From the NCBI GenBank assembly GCA_963925015.1, contig CAWUTX010000039.1, forward strand, positions 1-17,625: a stretch of DNA of 17,625 nucleotides. The letters run 5' to 3'. The DNA is from JAQBXX01 sp963925015 (GTDB lineage Bacteria; Pseudomonadota; Gammaproteobacteria; SURF-13). The notes under the pieces were generated by a model. The model did not search any database and was not told where the DNA came from. It worked only from the letters and a program-made list of their open reading frames with translations. Positions 9,374 through 17,553 of this stretch are shown here, in pieces (positions within the stretch are counted from its first letter, which is position 1; the number at the start of each line of letters is the position of its first letter). Made by a program: the position numbers and the translations under genes.

Positions 9374-10509
9374 TTTATCTGGATCACAACGCCACCACGC
9401 CGCTGGACGCGCGTGTGCTGGAGGCCATGCTGCCGTTTCTCAGGCAGCAGTACGGCAATCCGTCCAGCACCCATCAGCACGGACGCCTAGCACGCCGGGC
9501 GATTGAGGGCGCGCGTGAGCAGGTGGCGGCGCTGGTCAACGCGCGGCCTGAGCAGATTGTTTTCACCAGCGGCGGCACCGAGGCGAATCATCTGGCGATG
9601 TTGGGCGCGTTGCAAGACGAAACGCCCGCGCGCTTGGCTGTGAGCGCCGTAGAGCATGCCTCCGTGCGCGGTGCTGCGCAGTTACTGGAAAAGCGCGGCT
9701 GGCAAGTAGACGTGATTGCGGTGGATGCGCAGTGCCGGGTGGCGCCGGACATCGAACCGTATGTGCACGCGGATACGCGCCTGGTGTCGGTGATGTGGGC
9801 GAACAATGAAACCGGTGTGTTGCAGGATATCCGCGCCATCGCAAAACGTGTGCGCAAACACGGCGCATTGTTTCATACCGATGCAACACAGGCCGCAGGC
9901 AAGGTGCCGGTGGATTTCGCGGCGAGCGGCGCACAACTGCTGACACTCAGCGCGCACAAACTTTGCGGCCCCAAGGGTGTGGGCGCGCTGGTGGCAGAAC
10001 GGGCGTCGCTGCTCAAGCCCTTGTTGCAGGGCGGCGCACAGGAAAAAGGTTTACGCGCGGGCACGGAAAATGTCGCCGCTATCGTCGGTTTTGGAGCCGC
10101 CGCAGAGTTGGCGCGCTGTGAGTTGAGCGCACGCATGACACAGTGGCGCGCATTGCGCGATCAATTGGAATCGGGCCTGCGCGCCTTAGGCATCACGCCC
10201 TTCGCGCAGCACGCCGAATGCTTGCCGAATACCGTGCAGTTTAGCGTGCCGCAGTTTGCGGGTGAGACGCTTCTGGAAAAGCTGGATCAGACCGGCTTCA
10301 CACTCTCCAGCGGCTCGGCGTGTTCGAGCGGCGAGATCGCGCCGAGTCATGTACTCACTGCGATGGGTATTGCACGCGAGCATCTGCACAACGTGCTGCG
10401 CGTGAGTCTGGGTGCGGGTAACACAATGGCCGATGTGGACGCGTTCTGTCAGGCCTTGACCGTGCTGGTGCAGAACAGCCGCTCTTGGCGCAGCGCGCTC
10501 GCGGTATAA
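9370..10509 (+). CDS. Cysteine desulfurase, group I (NifS/IscS type)
   Basis: A pyridoxal-phosphate enzyme that removes sulfur from cysteine, leaving a persulfide for iron-sulfur assembly or tRNA thiolation. The 379-residue product has YLDHNATTPLD at the N-terminus, His95 in the VEHAS segment, PLP lysine 197 in LSAHK, the RAGTEN segment (229-234) and the mobile active-site loop SSGSACSSGE with Cys318. That loop marks group I enzymes, unlike SufS further downstream. It is about 25 residues shorter than E. coli IscS, and lacks the C-terminal tail that binds IscU there. The start is GTG, overlapping the iscR stop. An IscS-like name is reasonable, but I leave the symbol blank because NifS, IscS and CsdA-like assignments cannot be separated here. 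Confidence 0.93.
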   Translation: MIYLDHNATTPLDARVLEAMLPFLRQQYGNPSSTHQHGRLARRAIEGAREQVAALVNARPEQIVFTSGGTEANHLAMLGALQDETPARLAVSAVEHASVRGAAQLLEKRGWQVDVIAVDAQCRVAPDIEPYVHADTRLVSVMWANNETGVLQDIRAIAKRVRKHGALFHTDATQAAGKVPVDFAASGAQLLTLSAHKLCGPKGVGALVAERASLLKPLLQGGAQEKGLRAGTENVAAIVGFGAAAELARCELSARMTQWRALRDQLESGLRALGITPFAQHAECLPNTVQFSVPQFAGETLLEKLDQTGFTLSSGSACSSGEIAPSHVLTAMGIAREHLHNVLRVSLGAGNTMADVDAFCQALTVLVQNSRSWRSALAV

Positions 10510-10521
10510 ATTTTATGGGTA

Positions 10522-10670
10522 TTACTCATAAGTCAGTAAGTAAAACTACACTTCCCGCTCCGTCCCCGCCCCCTGTTGAGGGGGCGGGACAGGGTGGGGG
10601 TAGGGGTAAACACGGTAATACACAGGAGATATCATTTATGGCGTGTCGCCATAAATGGTATCTCCTGTGT
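10522..10670 (+). repeat. Dispersed palindromic repeat, copy D, with 24 bp terminal hairpin
   Basis: Begins TTACTCATAAGTCAGTAA. It keeps the first GC-rich hairpin (about 10561-10589) but lacks the second one present in the other copies, a deletion of about 25-30 bases. The terminal hairpin is the longest of the family: 10620-10643 pairs with 10647-10670 over 24 bp with a single G-T wobble and a 3-base TGT loop. The arms read ACACAGGAGATATC and GGTATCTCCTGTGT at their bases. It sits between the group I desulfurase and sufA, so it may attenuate read-through there. No T-run follows. Confidence 0.9.
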
Positions 10671-10691
10671 TGACAAGGTAAAAGTGAACTG

Positions 10692-11018
10692 ATGGCCATC
10701 ACATTGACCGAGAGTGCCGCCCGGCAGATTCAACAGGCGCTGGCCAAGCACGGCAGCGGCATGGCCCTGCGCGTGGGCGTGAAGCATGTCGGCTGCGCGG
10801 GTTTCGCGTATACCTACGATTATGCCGCTGAAGTAAACGCGGATGATCACCTGTTTGAAGCGCACGGCGCCAAGCTGCTGGTGGACGAGAAAAGCCTTCC
10901 CTATCTTGACGGTTCGATGCTCGACTTCAAAAAGGACATGTTCAAGGAAGGCTTCCAGTTCACCAATCCAAAGGTGAAGAGTCAGTGTGGCTGTGGTGAA
11001 AGCTTCAACATTGAGTAG
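10692..11018 (+). CDS. sufA: A-type iron-sulfur carrier, SufA/IscA family
   Basis: A-type carriers receive clusters from the SUF or ISC scaffold and pass them to target proteins. The 108-residue product has Cys35 in the VGCAGFAY segment and the C-terminal CGCGESF motif (Cys99, Cys101), the three conserved cysteines of the family. The KHVGCAGFAYTYDYA and DDHLFEAHGAKLLVDE segments resemble E. coli SufA more than IscA, so I use sufA with moderate confidence. The ATG at 10692 fits the family N-terminus; the Shine-Dalgarno is weak. It is isolated from the preceding desulfurase by repeat copy D, and from sufB by a promoter region. Confidence 0.9.
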   Translation: MAITLTESAARQIQQALAKHGSGMALRVGVKHVGCAGFAYTYDYAAEVNADDHLFEAHGAKLLVDEKSLPYLDGSMLDFKKDMFKEGFQFTNPKVKSQCGCGESFNIE

Positions 11019-11043
11019 TCCGATTTTCCATGCTGCTTCAATA

Positions 11044-11102
11044 AATCTTGACCTGAACTGTAGGGTTTATTACACTAATAACCTACTAAATTAATCAGTT
11101 AA
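11044..11102 (+). promoter_or_regulatory. sufB promoter with tandem IscR-like sites
   Basis: The -35 box TTGACC (11048-11053) and -10 box TACACT (11071-11076) are separated by 17 bases, giving a start near 11083. A type 1 IscR-like palindrome at 11078-11102 (ATAACCTACT, AAATT, AATCAGTTAA) matches about 20 of 25 consensus positions. A weaker one at 11044-11068, over the -35 box, matches about 17. The two are 34 bases apart, roughly three helical turns. This suggests holo-IscR repression of the suf operon. TAAGGG at 11118-11123 is the probable Shine-Dalgarno of sufB. Confidence 0.55.
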
Positions 11103-11134
11103 TAACTTCAGTAAATGTAAGGGCTTGGCGTGAC

Positions 11135-12571
11135 ATGAGTGCAACACTGGACAGCCTGATTAACCGGCCCTACACGGCGGGCTTCGTCACGCCCATCGAG
11201 TCTGACAGTGTGCCCAAGGGCCTGAGCGAGGACACCGTCCGTCTTATTTCCGGCAAGAAAAATGAGCCGGAGTGGCTGCTCGAGTTCCGCCTCAAGGCCT
11301 ACCACCACTGGCTGACATTGCAGGAGCCAGAGTGGGCGAGTGTGCACCACCCAAAAATAGATTTTCAAGACATCGTCTATTACTCCGCACCCAAGCCGAA
11401 AAAAAAGCTGGCGAGCATGGACGAAGTCGATCCGGAGTTGCTGCGCACGTTTGAGAAGCTCGGTGTGCCGATGCACGAGCGCAAGACGCTGGCGAACGTG
11501 GCAGTGGATGTGATTTTCGATTCAGTATCCGTGGCCACGACGTACAAGAAAAAGCTCGCTGAAGTTGGCGTCATTTTCTGTTCGTTTTCCGAAGCGGTGC
11601 AGGAGCACCCGGAGCTGGTGAAAAAATATCTCGGCAGCGTGGTGCCGCAGGGCGATAACTACTACGCCGCGCTCAATTCGGCGGTGTTCACCGACGGCTC
11701 GTTCTGCTACATCCCGAAAAACACGCGCTGCCCGATGGAATTGTCTACCTATTTTCGCATTAACAACCAGGCGTCCGGCCAGTTTGAGCGCACGCTGATT
11801 ATTGCCGAAGAGGGCAGCCACGTGAGTTATCTGGAGGGCTGCACCGCACCGCGCTTTGACACCAATCAACTGCACGCCGCCGTAGTCGAGTTGGTGGCGC
11901 TCGATAATGCGGAGATCAAATATTCGACGGTGCAGAATTGGTACGCGGGTGACGAAAATGGTGTGGGCGGCATCTACAATTTTGTTACCAAGCGCGGCAT
12001 GTGCCGTGGTGTGAATTCCAAGATTTCCTGGACCCAGGTGGAGACCGGCTCGGCGATCACCTGGAAATATCCAAGCTGCGTTTTGCTCGGCGACAACTCG
12101 ATCGGCGAATTTTACTCAGTCGCGCTCACCAACCACAAGCAGCAGGCCGATACCGGCACCAAGATGATCCACATCGGCAAGAATACGAAGAGCCGCATCG
12201 TGAGCAAAGGTATCTCGGCGGGCGAGTCCAGCAACAGCTACCGTGGGCTGGTGCGCATGACCCCCACGGCGGCTGGCGCGCGCAATCATTCGCAGTGCGA
12301 TTCGTTACTGATCGGCTCACGCTGCGAGGCCAATACGTTTCCTTATATTGAAGTGCGCAACCCCAGCGCCAAGGTAGAACACGAGGCTACCACTTCCAAG
12401 ATCGGTGAGGATCAGATGTTTTATTTTTCCAGCCGAGGCATCGGCTCGGAAGAGGCGGTTTCGATGATTATTAACGGTTTCTGCAAGGACGTCTTTATGC
12501 AATTGCCCATGGAATTCGCGGTCGAGGCAACCCAGCTGCTCGGCCTCAAGCTTGAAGGCAGCGTGGGTTAG
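11135..12571 (+). CDS. sufB: Fe-S cluster scaffold subunit SufB
   Basis: SufB is the scaffold subunit of the SufBC2D complex, on which clusters form. The 478-residue product carries the beta-helix core and the C-terminal block RNPSAKVEHEATTSKIGEDQ typical of SufB. Cys388 in the NHSQCDS segment aligns with E. coli Cys405, the essential cysteine that works with a SufD histidine at the subunit interface; Cys236 in LEGCTAP is another conserved cysteine. E. coli SufB is about 495 residues, so the length is normal. It is first in a tightly packed operon; sufC begins 2 bases after its stop. IscR-like sites precede it. Confidence 0.97.
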   Translation: MSATLDSLINRPYTAGFVTPIESDSVPKGLSEDTVRLISGKKNEPEWLLEFRLKAYHHWLTLQEPEWASVHHPKIDFQDIVYYSAPKPKKKLASMDEVDPELLRTFEKLGVPMHERKTLANVAVDVIFDSVSVATTYKKKLAEVGVIFCSFSEAVQEHPELVKKYLGSVVPQGDNYYAALNSAVFTDGSFCYIPKNTRCPMELSTYFRINNQASGQFERTLIIAEEGSHVSYLEGCTAPRFDTNQLHAAVVELVALDNAEIKYSTVQNWYAGDENGVGGIYNFVTKRGMCRGVNSKISWTQVETGSAITWKYPSCVLLGDNSIGEFYSVALTNHKQQADTGTKMIHIGKNTKSRIVSKGISAGESSNSYRGLVRMTPTAAGARNHSQCDSLLIGSRCEANTFPYIEVRNPSAKVEHEATTSKIGEDQMFYFSSRGIGSEEAVSMIINGFCKDVFMQLPMEFAVEATQLLGLKLEGSVG

Positions 12572-12573
12572 TC

Positions 12574-13350
12574 ATGAGCAAAATATTGTTGGAAGTGCGC
12601 AATCTGCATGCCGCTGTCGCGGGCGTGGAAATACTGAAAGGCTTCGATCTCACTGTGCGCGCGGGGGAGGTGCATGCCATCATGGGGCCGAACGGCTCCG
12701 GCAAGAGCACCTTTTCCAAGCTGCTCGCGGGTCATCCGGCCTACACCGTGACCGGCGGTGAAATTCTATACAAAGGCGAAAATTTGCTGGCGCTTGCCGC
12801 CGAGGAGCGCTCACGCGCGGGTGTGTTTCTGGCGTTTCAATACCCGGTGGAGATTCCCGGCGTGTCCAATGCCTCCTTTTTGCGCCTCGCCTATAACACA
12901 GTGCAAAAGCAGCGTGGCGGCGACGAGCTTGATCCGCTGGAGTTTGACGACCTGGTGCGCGAAAAGCTGAAGCTGGTGGAAATGGAGGCGAGCTTTCTGG
13001 AGCGCAGCGTGAACGAGGGATTTTCCGGTGGCGAGAAAAAGCGCAACGAGATTCTGCAAATGGCGCTGCTGGAGCCGACGCTGGCCGTGCTCGACGAGAC
13101 CGATTCCGGCCTCGATATCGACGCGCTGCGTATCGTGGCCGGCGGCGTGAACAAACTGCTTAACGCCAATAACGCGGTGATACTGGTGACGCACTACCAG
13201 CGCTTGCTCAACTATATTACGCCCCACTTTGTGCACGTGATGGAAGACGGCCGTATCGTCAAGACCGGCGGCAAGGAGCTCGCGCTGGAGCTGGAGGAGC
13301 GTGGCTATGACTGGGTGCGCGAGGAGCAGGCGGCGAGACAGCTTGCATGA
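12574..13350 (+). CDS. sufC: Fe-S assembly ATPase SufC
   Basis: SufC is the cytoplasmic ABC-type ATPase that drives conformational change in SufBC2D; it is not a transporter. The 258-residue product has Walker A GPNGSGKST (38-46), Q-loop Gln89 in LAFQYP, signature FSGGEKKR (150-157), Walker B TLAVLDETDSGLD (169-181) and H-loop His207 in VTHYQR. The ETDSGLD variant of the D-loop is characteristic of SufC. The start lies 2 bases after sufB and the stop overlaps the sufD start (ATGA), which indicates translational coupling. Confidence 0.97.
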   Translation: MSKILLEVRNLHAAVAGVEILKGFDLTVRAGEVHAIMGPNGSGKSTFSKLLAGHPAYTVTGGEILYKGENLLALAAEERSRAGVFLAFQYPVEIPGVSNASFLRLAYNTVQKQRGGDELDPLEFDDLVREKLKLVEMEASFLERSVNEGFSGGEKKRNEILQMALLEPTLAVLDETDSGLDIDALRIVAGGVNKLLNANNAVILVTHYQRLLNYITPHFVHVMEDGRIVKTGGKELALELEERGYDWVREEQAARQLA

Positions 13351-14741
13351 GCGCAGTGCAGCAGCTTGAACGCGACGACTTTCTGGACGCTATGGTTCGG
13401 CGCCGGCCGGATGTCGCCGAGCAGGAATCTGGCTGGCTTAAAGCGTTGCGCACGCAGGCCGCCGCACACGTCGCCGTGCTGCACTTGCCGGGCAAGCGTG
13501 ATGAGGAGTGGCGCTTCACCGATTTGAGCGCGCTGCGCGAGTTCAATTTCGAGCCCGCCTCGCCGCAGAAGCTGCAACCACCGTTTGCCGATTTTGAGCG
13601 CCTGATTTTTCCTGAGGCCGCTGCCACGCGGCTGGTATTTGTGAATGGCCACTACGCGCCGGAACTCTCTGATACGCATGACGTTCCGCCAGGCGTAACC
13701 CTGATGCATTTAAAGGGCCAAGCTGCGACTCACGATTTAGCAGTGTCTACACATTTTGCGCGGTATGCGGATGTGAACCGCGAAGTATTCATTGCGCTCA
13801 ATACCAGCCTGTTTCCCGACGCTGCACTGGTGCTCGTTGCGCAGGATGTGGTCTGCGAGCGGCCACTGCACCTGCTGTTCATTTCCACTGCGCAAAAGAC
13901 GCCACTGCTCAGCTCTCCACGGTGCTTGATTATCGGTGAGCGCGGCAGCGCCTGCACGCTCATCGAGGAATACGTGAGTCTGGGCGAGGGCGTCACGCTT
14001 ACCAACACGGTATGCGAGGTGGTGCTGAAAGAGGCTGCGCGTGTGCAGCATGTGCGCGTGCAAGACGAGGGCCGCGCTGCGTTTCATATTGCCAACAGTG
14101 CAGTCTCGATGGCGCGCGATGCGCATTATCACTCCATCAGCGTCGCGCTGGGCGCGCGCCTGTCGCGCCATAACCTCGGTGTTGTACATAAGAACCCCGG
14201 AGCCGAGTGTGTGCTCGACGGACTGACGCTGATTGCTGCACGCCAGCTTGCCGACACACACAGCGTAATAGACCATGCAACGCCGCATGGCAAAAGCCGA
14301 CAGCTTAACAAATGTATCGTGGATGAGAACGCGCACGCGGTGTTCAACGGCAAGGTTGTCGTGCGCAGGGACGCGCAGTTGAGCGACGCCAGGCAGCAGA
14401 GTCGCAATTTGCTGCTGTCGGCGCGTGCGCGCGTCAACGCCAAGCCTGAGCTGCTAATTCTGGCGGATGACGTGAAATGCGCACACGGCGCAACCGTCGG
14501 CCAGCTTGATGAGGAACAACTATTTTATCTGAAGTGCCGTGGCCTCTCTGAGCCCGCAGCGCGCAACCTGCTGACCTATGCGTTTGCCGCTGAGATTGTC
14601 GAAAAAATTCCGCTGGTCTCGCTCAAGACGCGTTTGCGCGCGGCGATACTCGACCGTGTCCACGCGCATGCACCGGCGACGCACACGGATGTGCTAGTGT
14701 CGCGGGAGGCAGGATGCCGGGAGCGACCTGAGGCAGCATGA
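13347..14741 (+). CDS. sufD: Fe-S assembly protein SufD
   Basis: SufD is the SufB-like partner in SufBC2D, needed for iron acquisition and cluster assembly. The 464-residue product has N-terminal LPGKRDEEWRFTDLSALREF (48-67), usual in SufD, a beta-helix middle, and ADDVKCAHGATVGQLDEEQLFYL near the C-terminus. His380 in CAHGA aligns with E. coli His360, the residue paired with the SufB cysteine. After the conserved LRAAILDRV a tail of about 25 residues, ending RERPEAA, has no recognised motif. Both ends overlap neighbours by 4 bases, with sufC before and sufS after. Confidence 0.95.
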   Translation: MSAVQQLERDDFLDAMVRRRPDVAEQESGWLKALRTQAAAHVAVLHLPGKRDEEWRFTDLSALREFNFEPASPQKLQPPFADFERLIFPEAAATRLVFVNGHYAPELSDTHDVPPGVTLMHLKGQAATHDLAVSTHFARYADVNREVFIALNTSLFPDAALVLVAQDVVCERPLHLLFISTAQKTPLLSSPRCLIIGERGSACTLIEEYVSLGEGVTLTNTVCEVVLKEAARVQHVRVQDEGRAAFHIANSAVSMARDAHYHSISVALGARLSRHNLGVVHKNPGAECVLDGLTLIAARQLADTHSVIDHATPHGKSRQLNKCIVDENAHAVFNGKVVVRRDAQLSDARQQSRNLLLSARARVNAKPELLILADDVKCAHGATVGQLDEEQLFYLKCRGLSEPAARNLLTYAFAAEIVEKIPLVSLKTRLRAAILDRVHAHAPATHTDVLVSREAGCRERPEAA

Positions 14742-15994
14742 TGACTTCCGCTCTTCTGCCCAAGCAAACCGCAGCCGCTCTGGATGTAGATAATATCCGC
14801 GCGGACTTTCCCATCCTCCAGCGCAGGGTGCACGACTTGCCGCTCGTATACCTCGATAACGCGGCCAGCAGTCAGATGCCGCAGGCGGTGATCGAGCGCT
14901 GGGTACATTATCAGCAAAACGAGCACGCCAATGTGCATCGCGCGGTGCATGCCTTGAGTGAAATTGCTACGCGAGAATACGAGGGCGCACGCGACAAGGT
15001 GGCGCGCTTCATTCATGCCCGTGAATCGCGTGAAATTATTTTCACGCGCGGCACCACCGACGGCATCAACCTCGTGATGCACGGCTTTGGGCGCGCGTTT
15101 ATCCAGCAGGGTGATGAAATCATCTTGTCTGCGATAGAACATCACTCCAACATCGTGCCGTGGCAGATGTTGTGCGAGGAAAAGGGCGCGCGGCTGCGTA
15201 TTATTCCCATGAATGACGCCGGCGAGTTACTGCTGGACGAATACGAAAAATTATTCAACACGCACACCAAATTTGTTGCGCTGGCGCATGTCTCCAATGC
15301 GCTCGGCACGGTGAATCCGGTGCGCGAGATGATTCGTACCGCACATCAACATGGCTCGCCAGTGTTGATTGATGGCGCGCAGGCTGCGCCGCATATGGCC
15401 GTCGACGTGCAGGAACTGGACTGCGATTTTTATGCCTTTTCGGGTCACAAGATGTGCGGCCCCACCGGCATCGGCGTGCTGTATGGCAAGGCAGAGTGGC
15501 TGGAGAAGATGCAGCCTTATCAGGGCGGCGGCGACATGATTCTGAGTGTGACGTTTGAAAAAACCACCTACAACGCCATCCCGTATAAATTCGAGGCCGG
15601 TACGCCGCCCATTGCGGCGGCCATCACCTTGGGCGCAGCGATAGATTATTTAAGCAATATCGGTATGGAGCGGATCGCGCAGCATGAAAAAACACTATTG
15701 AATTACGCCACCACGCAACTGCGCCAGGTGAAAGGCGTGCGGCTCATCGGTACGGCGCAGGAAAAGGCGGCGGTGCTGTCGTTCACTCTGGACGGTATCC
15801 ATCCGCACGATGTGGGTACGCTATTGGATCTGGAGGGCATCGCCATCCGCGCCGGGCATCACTGCGCGCAGCCGGTGATGCAACGCTTCGGTGTGCCCGC
15901 CACGGCGCGCGCGTCGTTCGCGTTTTACAATACCTACACCGAGGTGGATGCGTTGATTGTGGGCATACATAAAGTGCAAAAGGTGTTCGCGTGA
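14738..15994 (+). CDS. sufS: Cysteine desulfurase SufS (group II)
   Basis: SufS transfers cysteine sulfur as a persulfide to SufU or SufE. The 418-residue product has LVYLDNAASSQMPQ (36-49), HHSNIVPW (135-142), PLP lysine 238 in FSGHKMCGPTG, and active-site Cys376 in RAGHHCAQP, the short rigid loop of group II enzymes. Length is near the family norm (about 406-420). It overlaps sufD by 4 bases and the following gene by 4 bases (GTGA). The partner next door is SufU-like rather than SufE; no sufE is present in the window. Confidence 0.96.
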   Translation: MMTSALLPKQTAAALDVDNIRADFPILQRRVHDLPLVYLDNAASSQMPQAVIERWVHYQQNEHANVHRAVHALSEIATREYEGARDKVARFIHARESREIIFTRGTTDGINLVMHGFGRAFIQQGDEIILSAIEHHSNIVPWQMLCEEKGARLRIIPMNDAGELLLDEYEKLFNTHTKFVALAHVSNALGTVNPVREMIRTAHQHGSPVLIDGAQAAPHMAVDVQELDCDFYAFSGHKMCGPTGIGVLYGKAEWLEKMQPYQGGGDMILSVTFEKTTYNAIPYKFEAGTPPIAAAITLGAAIDYLSNIGMERIAQHEKTLLNYATTQLRQVKGVRLIGTAQEKAAVLSFTLDGIHPHDVGTLLDLEGIAIRAGHHCAQPVMQRFGVPATARASFAFYNTYTEVDALIVGIHKVQKVFA

Positions 15995-16452
15995 GTGACG
16001 GCAGACAGCTGTATCAGGAAGTGATCATGGATCACAACAAGAAGCCGCGCAATTACGGCGTGCTGGCAGACGCCAATCGTCGCGCGGAAGGACACAACCC
16101 GTTGTGCGGCGATCACATCAGCCTGTCGTTGCGTCTGGATGACGATCTGATACGCGAGATCGCATTCCAGGGCGAGACCTGTGCCATCTGCAAGGCCTCG
16201 GCCTCGATGATGACCGCCAACGTCAAGGGCAAGACCGTGGCAGATGCGGAGACCCTGATTCAGGAGTTTCGTGACATGGCGACCGGCAAGCTCGATACGC
16301 TGACACAGCCACATCATCTCGGAAGGCTCAACGTATTTGCCGGCGTGCGAGAACTGCCGACGCGCGTGAAGTGCGCGGTGTTGCCCTGGCATACGCTGCA
16401 TGCCGCGTTTCATGAGACTGCCAGTGCAACCACAGAGAGCGGCGATTTTTAA
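15991..16452 (+). CDS. sufU: SufU-type sulfurtransferase/scaffold (IscU-like)
   Basis: SufU is a zinc-dependent acceptor that takes sulfur from SufS; the fold is that of IscU. The 153-residue product has NPLCGD (Cys39, Asp41), GETCAICKASASMM (Cys64) and VKCAVLPWHTL (Cys128), matching the zinc ligands of B. subtilis SufU (Cys41, Asp43, Cys66, Cys128). The roughly 20-residue insertion before the last cysteine is the mark of SufU and distinguishes it from IscU. An extra Cys67 occurs in the CAIC motif. Start is GTG, overlapping the sufS stop, which supports a dedicated SufS-SufU pair. Confidence 0.93.
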   Translation: MSDGRQLYQEVIMDHNKKPRNYGVLADANRRAEGHNPLCGDHISLSLRLDDDLIREIAFQGETCAICKASASMMTANVKGKTVADAETLIQEFRDMATGKLDTLTQPHHLGRLNVFAGVRELPTRVKCAVLPWHTLHAAFHETASATTESGDF

Positions 16453-16465
16453 GCCGTCACGCATT

Positions 16466-17026
16466 ATGCCCAAGATTGCCGACATCGAGAAAACACCCAA
16501 CCCCAACGCGATGAAATTCGTGTTGCGCGAGCCGCTCACGCAAGGCGTGGTGCGCTCGTATGAAGGCGTACAACAGGCAGCAGGCGATCCGCTCGCCACG
16601 GCGCTGTTCAACATCCCGCATGTGACAAACATATTCTATGTCGACCGCTGGCTGACCGTGACGCAAGACGGCATCGCCCACTGGGACGAATTGCTGAAAC
16701 AGCTCGCCATACCCATCCGCGAGGCCAGCGCCAGCGAAACACAGGCGCTGGCCCCCGGCGTACCCACCACGGCGCCGCAGGCCGGCCTGAGCGTGGAAGA
16801 CACGCTGCGTCTGGCCCAGATCAACTTGCTGCTGGACGACAAGGTGCGCCCCGCACTGCTGGCCGATGGCGGCGGCATTGAGGTGTTAGGTCTCGAAGGC
16901 AATCGTCTTACCATTCGCTATCACGGTGCGTGTGGCACCTGCCCCAGCTCCACCATGGTGACCCTGAACGCGATCGAGAATCTGCTGCACACGGTGGAGC
17001 CCGAGCTGGAAGTGGTTGCGGTATAA
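16466..17026 (+). CDS. Two-domain Nfu-type iron-sulfur carrier
   Basis: Nfu proteins hold a [4Fe-4S] cluster between two subunits and deliver it to client enzymes. The 186-residue product has an N-terminal Nfu_N domain with the hallmark TPNPNAMKFVL (10-20) and a C-terminal NifU-like domain (about 113-186), with VRPALLADGGGIEV and HGACGTCPSSTM carrying the CxxC cysteines Cys156 and Cys159. The two are joined by an Ala/Pro-rich linker (about 86-108). I choose ATG 16466, since the longer open frame from 16400 overlaps sufU and its extra residues are not family-like. No good Shine-Dalgarno is visible and it lies 13 bases after sufU, so it may depend on coupling. Confidence 0.93.
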   Translation: MPKIADIEKTPNPNAMKFVLREPLTQGVVRSYEGVQQAAGDPLATALFNIPHVTNIFYVDRWLTVTQDGIAHWDELLKQLAIPIREASASETQALAPGVPTTAPQAGLSVEDTLRLAQINLLLDDKVRPALLADGGGIEVLGLEGNRLTIRYHGACGTCPSSTMVTLNAIENLLHTVEPELEVVAV

Positions 17027-17035
17027 GTCCCTCGC

Positions 17036-17049
17036 ATCTGGCCGCAGAT
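17036..17049 (+). terminator. Weak hairpin after nfu, possible end of the suf operon
   Basis: ATCTG (17036-17040) pairs with CAGAT (17045-17049) around a GCCG loop. The following bases are TTGTCC, a short T stretch only, so this would be a weak terminator at best. Confidence 0.2.
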
Positions 17050-17078
17050 TTGTCCGGCAGCCTCATCCACGTTAAAAT
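17050..17078 (+). promoter_or_regulatory. ndk promoter
   Basis: The -35 box TTGTCC (17050-17055), a 17-base spacer and the -10 box TAAAAT (17073-17078) form a good sigma70-type pair. It lies 24 bases after the nfu stop and about 38 bases before the ndk ATG. Confidence 0.5.
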
Positions 17079-17116
17079 GGGCGGATGATCGAATTTCTTC
17101 TCTCAAGGAGTTTTAC

Positions 17117-17548
17117 ATGGCGGTAGAACGTACCTTTTCAATTATCAAGCCCGATGCCGTGGCCAAAAACCATATGGGCGCGATTTATCACCGCTTTGAA
17201 AATAACGGCCTGCGCATTATCGCCGCCAAAATGCAGCATCTGACGCGCGCGCAGGCGGAAGGGTTTTACGCCGTGCACCAGGCGCGTCCGTTCTTCAATG
17301 ACTTGGTGAGTTTCATGATTTCCGGGCCGGTGATGATGCAGGTGCTGGAAGGTGAGAATGCCGTGCTCAAGCATCGTGACCTGATGGGCGCCACCGACCC
17401 CAGGAAGGCTGCACCCGGAACGATCCGCGCCGACTTTGCGAGCACGGTGGATGAAAATGCAGTGCATGGTTCCGATTCACTCGAAAACGCCAACATCGAG
17501 ATCGAGTTTTTCTTCAAGCCCAACGAGATTTGCGCCCGCACGCGATAA
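17117..17548 (+). CDS. ndk: Nucleoside diphosphate kinase
   Basis: Ndk keeps nucleoside triphosphates in balance by moving the gamma-phosphate from ATP to other NDPs through a phosphohistidine. The 143-residue product begins MAVERTFSIIKPDAVAKN and carries the active-site NAVHGSDS with His117, as in E. coli. Length is standard. The ATG has a strong AAGGAG 6 bases upstream and a fair promoter in front, so it is probably transcribed separately from the suf operon. It is followed at once by rlmN, a usual neighbour. Confidence 0.98.
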   Translation: MAVERTFSIIKPDAVAKNHMGAIYHRFENNGLRIIAAKMQHLTRAQAEGFYAVHQARPFFNDLVSFMISGPVMMQVLEGENAVLKHRDLMGATDPRKAAPGTIRADFASTVDENAVHGSDSLENANIEIEFFFKPNEICARTR

Positions 17549-17553
17549 AGCCC

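Noticed and set aside
10638..10673. 11-codon ORF (MACRHKWYLLC) with AGGAG 9 bases upstream, in the copy D hairpin
   Set aside because: The whole ORF lies in the palindrome, a similar frame occurs on the other strand, and the other copies do not keep it. Considered chance, though a leader peptide cannot be fully excluded.
10670..10692. TTGACA at 10670-10675 as a -35 box for sufA
   Set aside because: The matching -10 position would fall at or after the sufA ATG.
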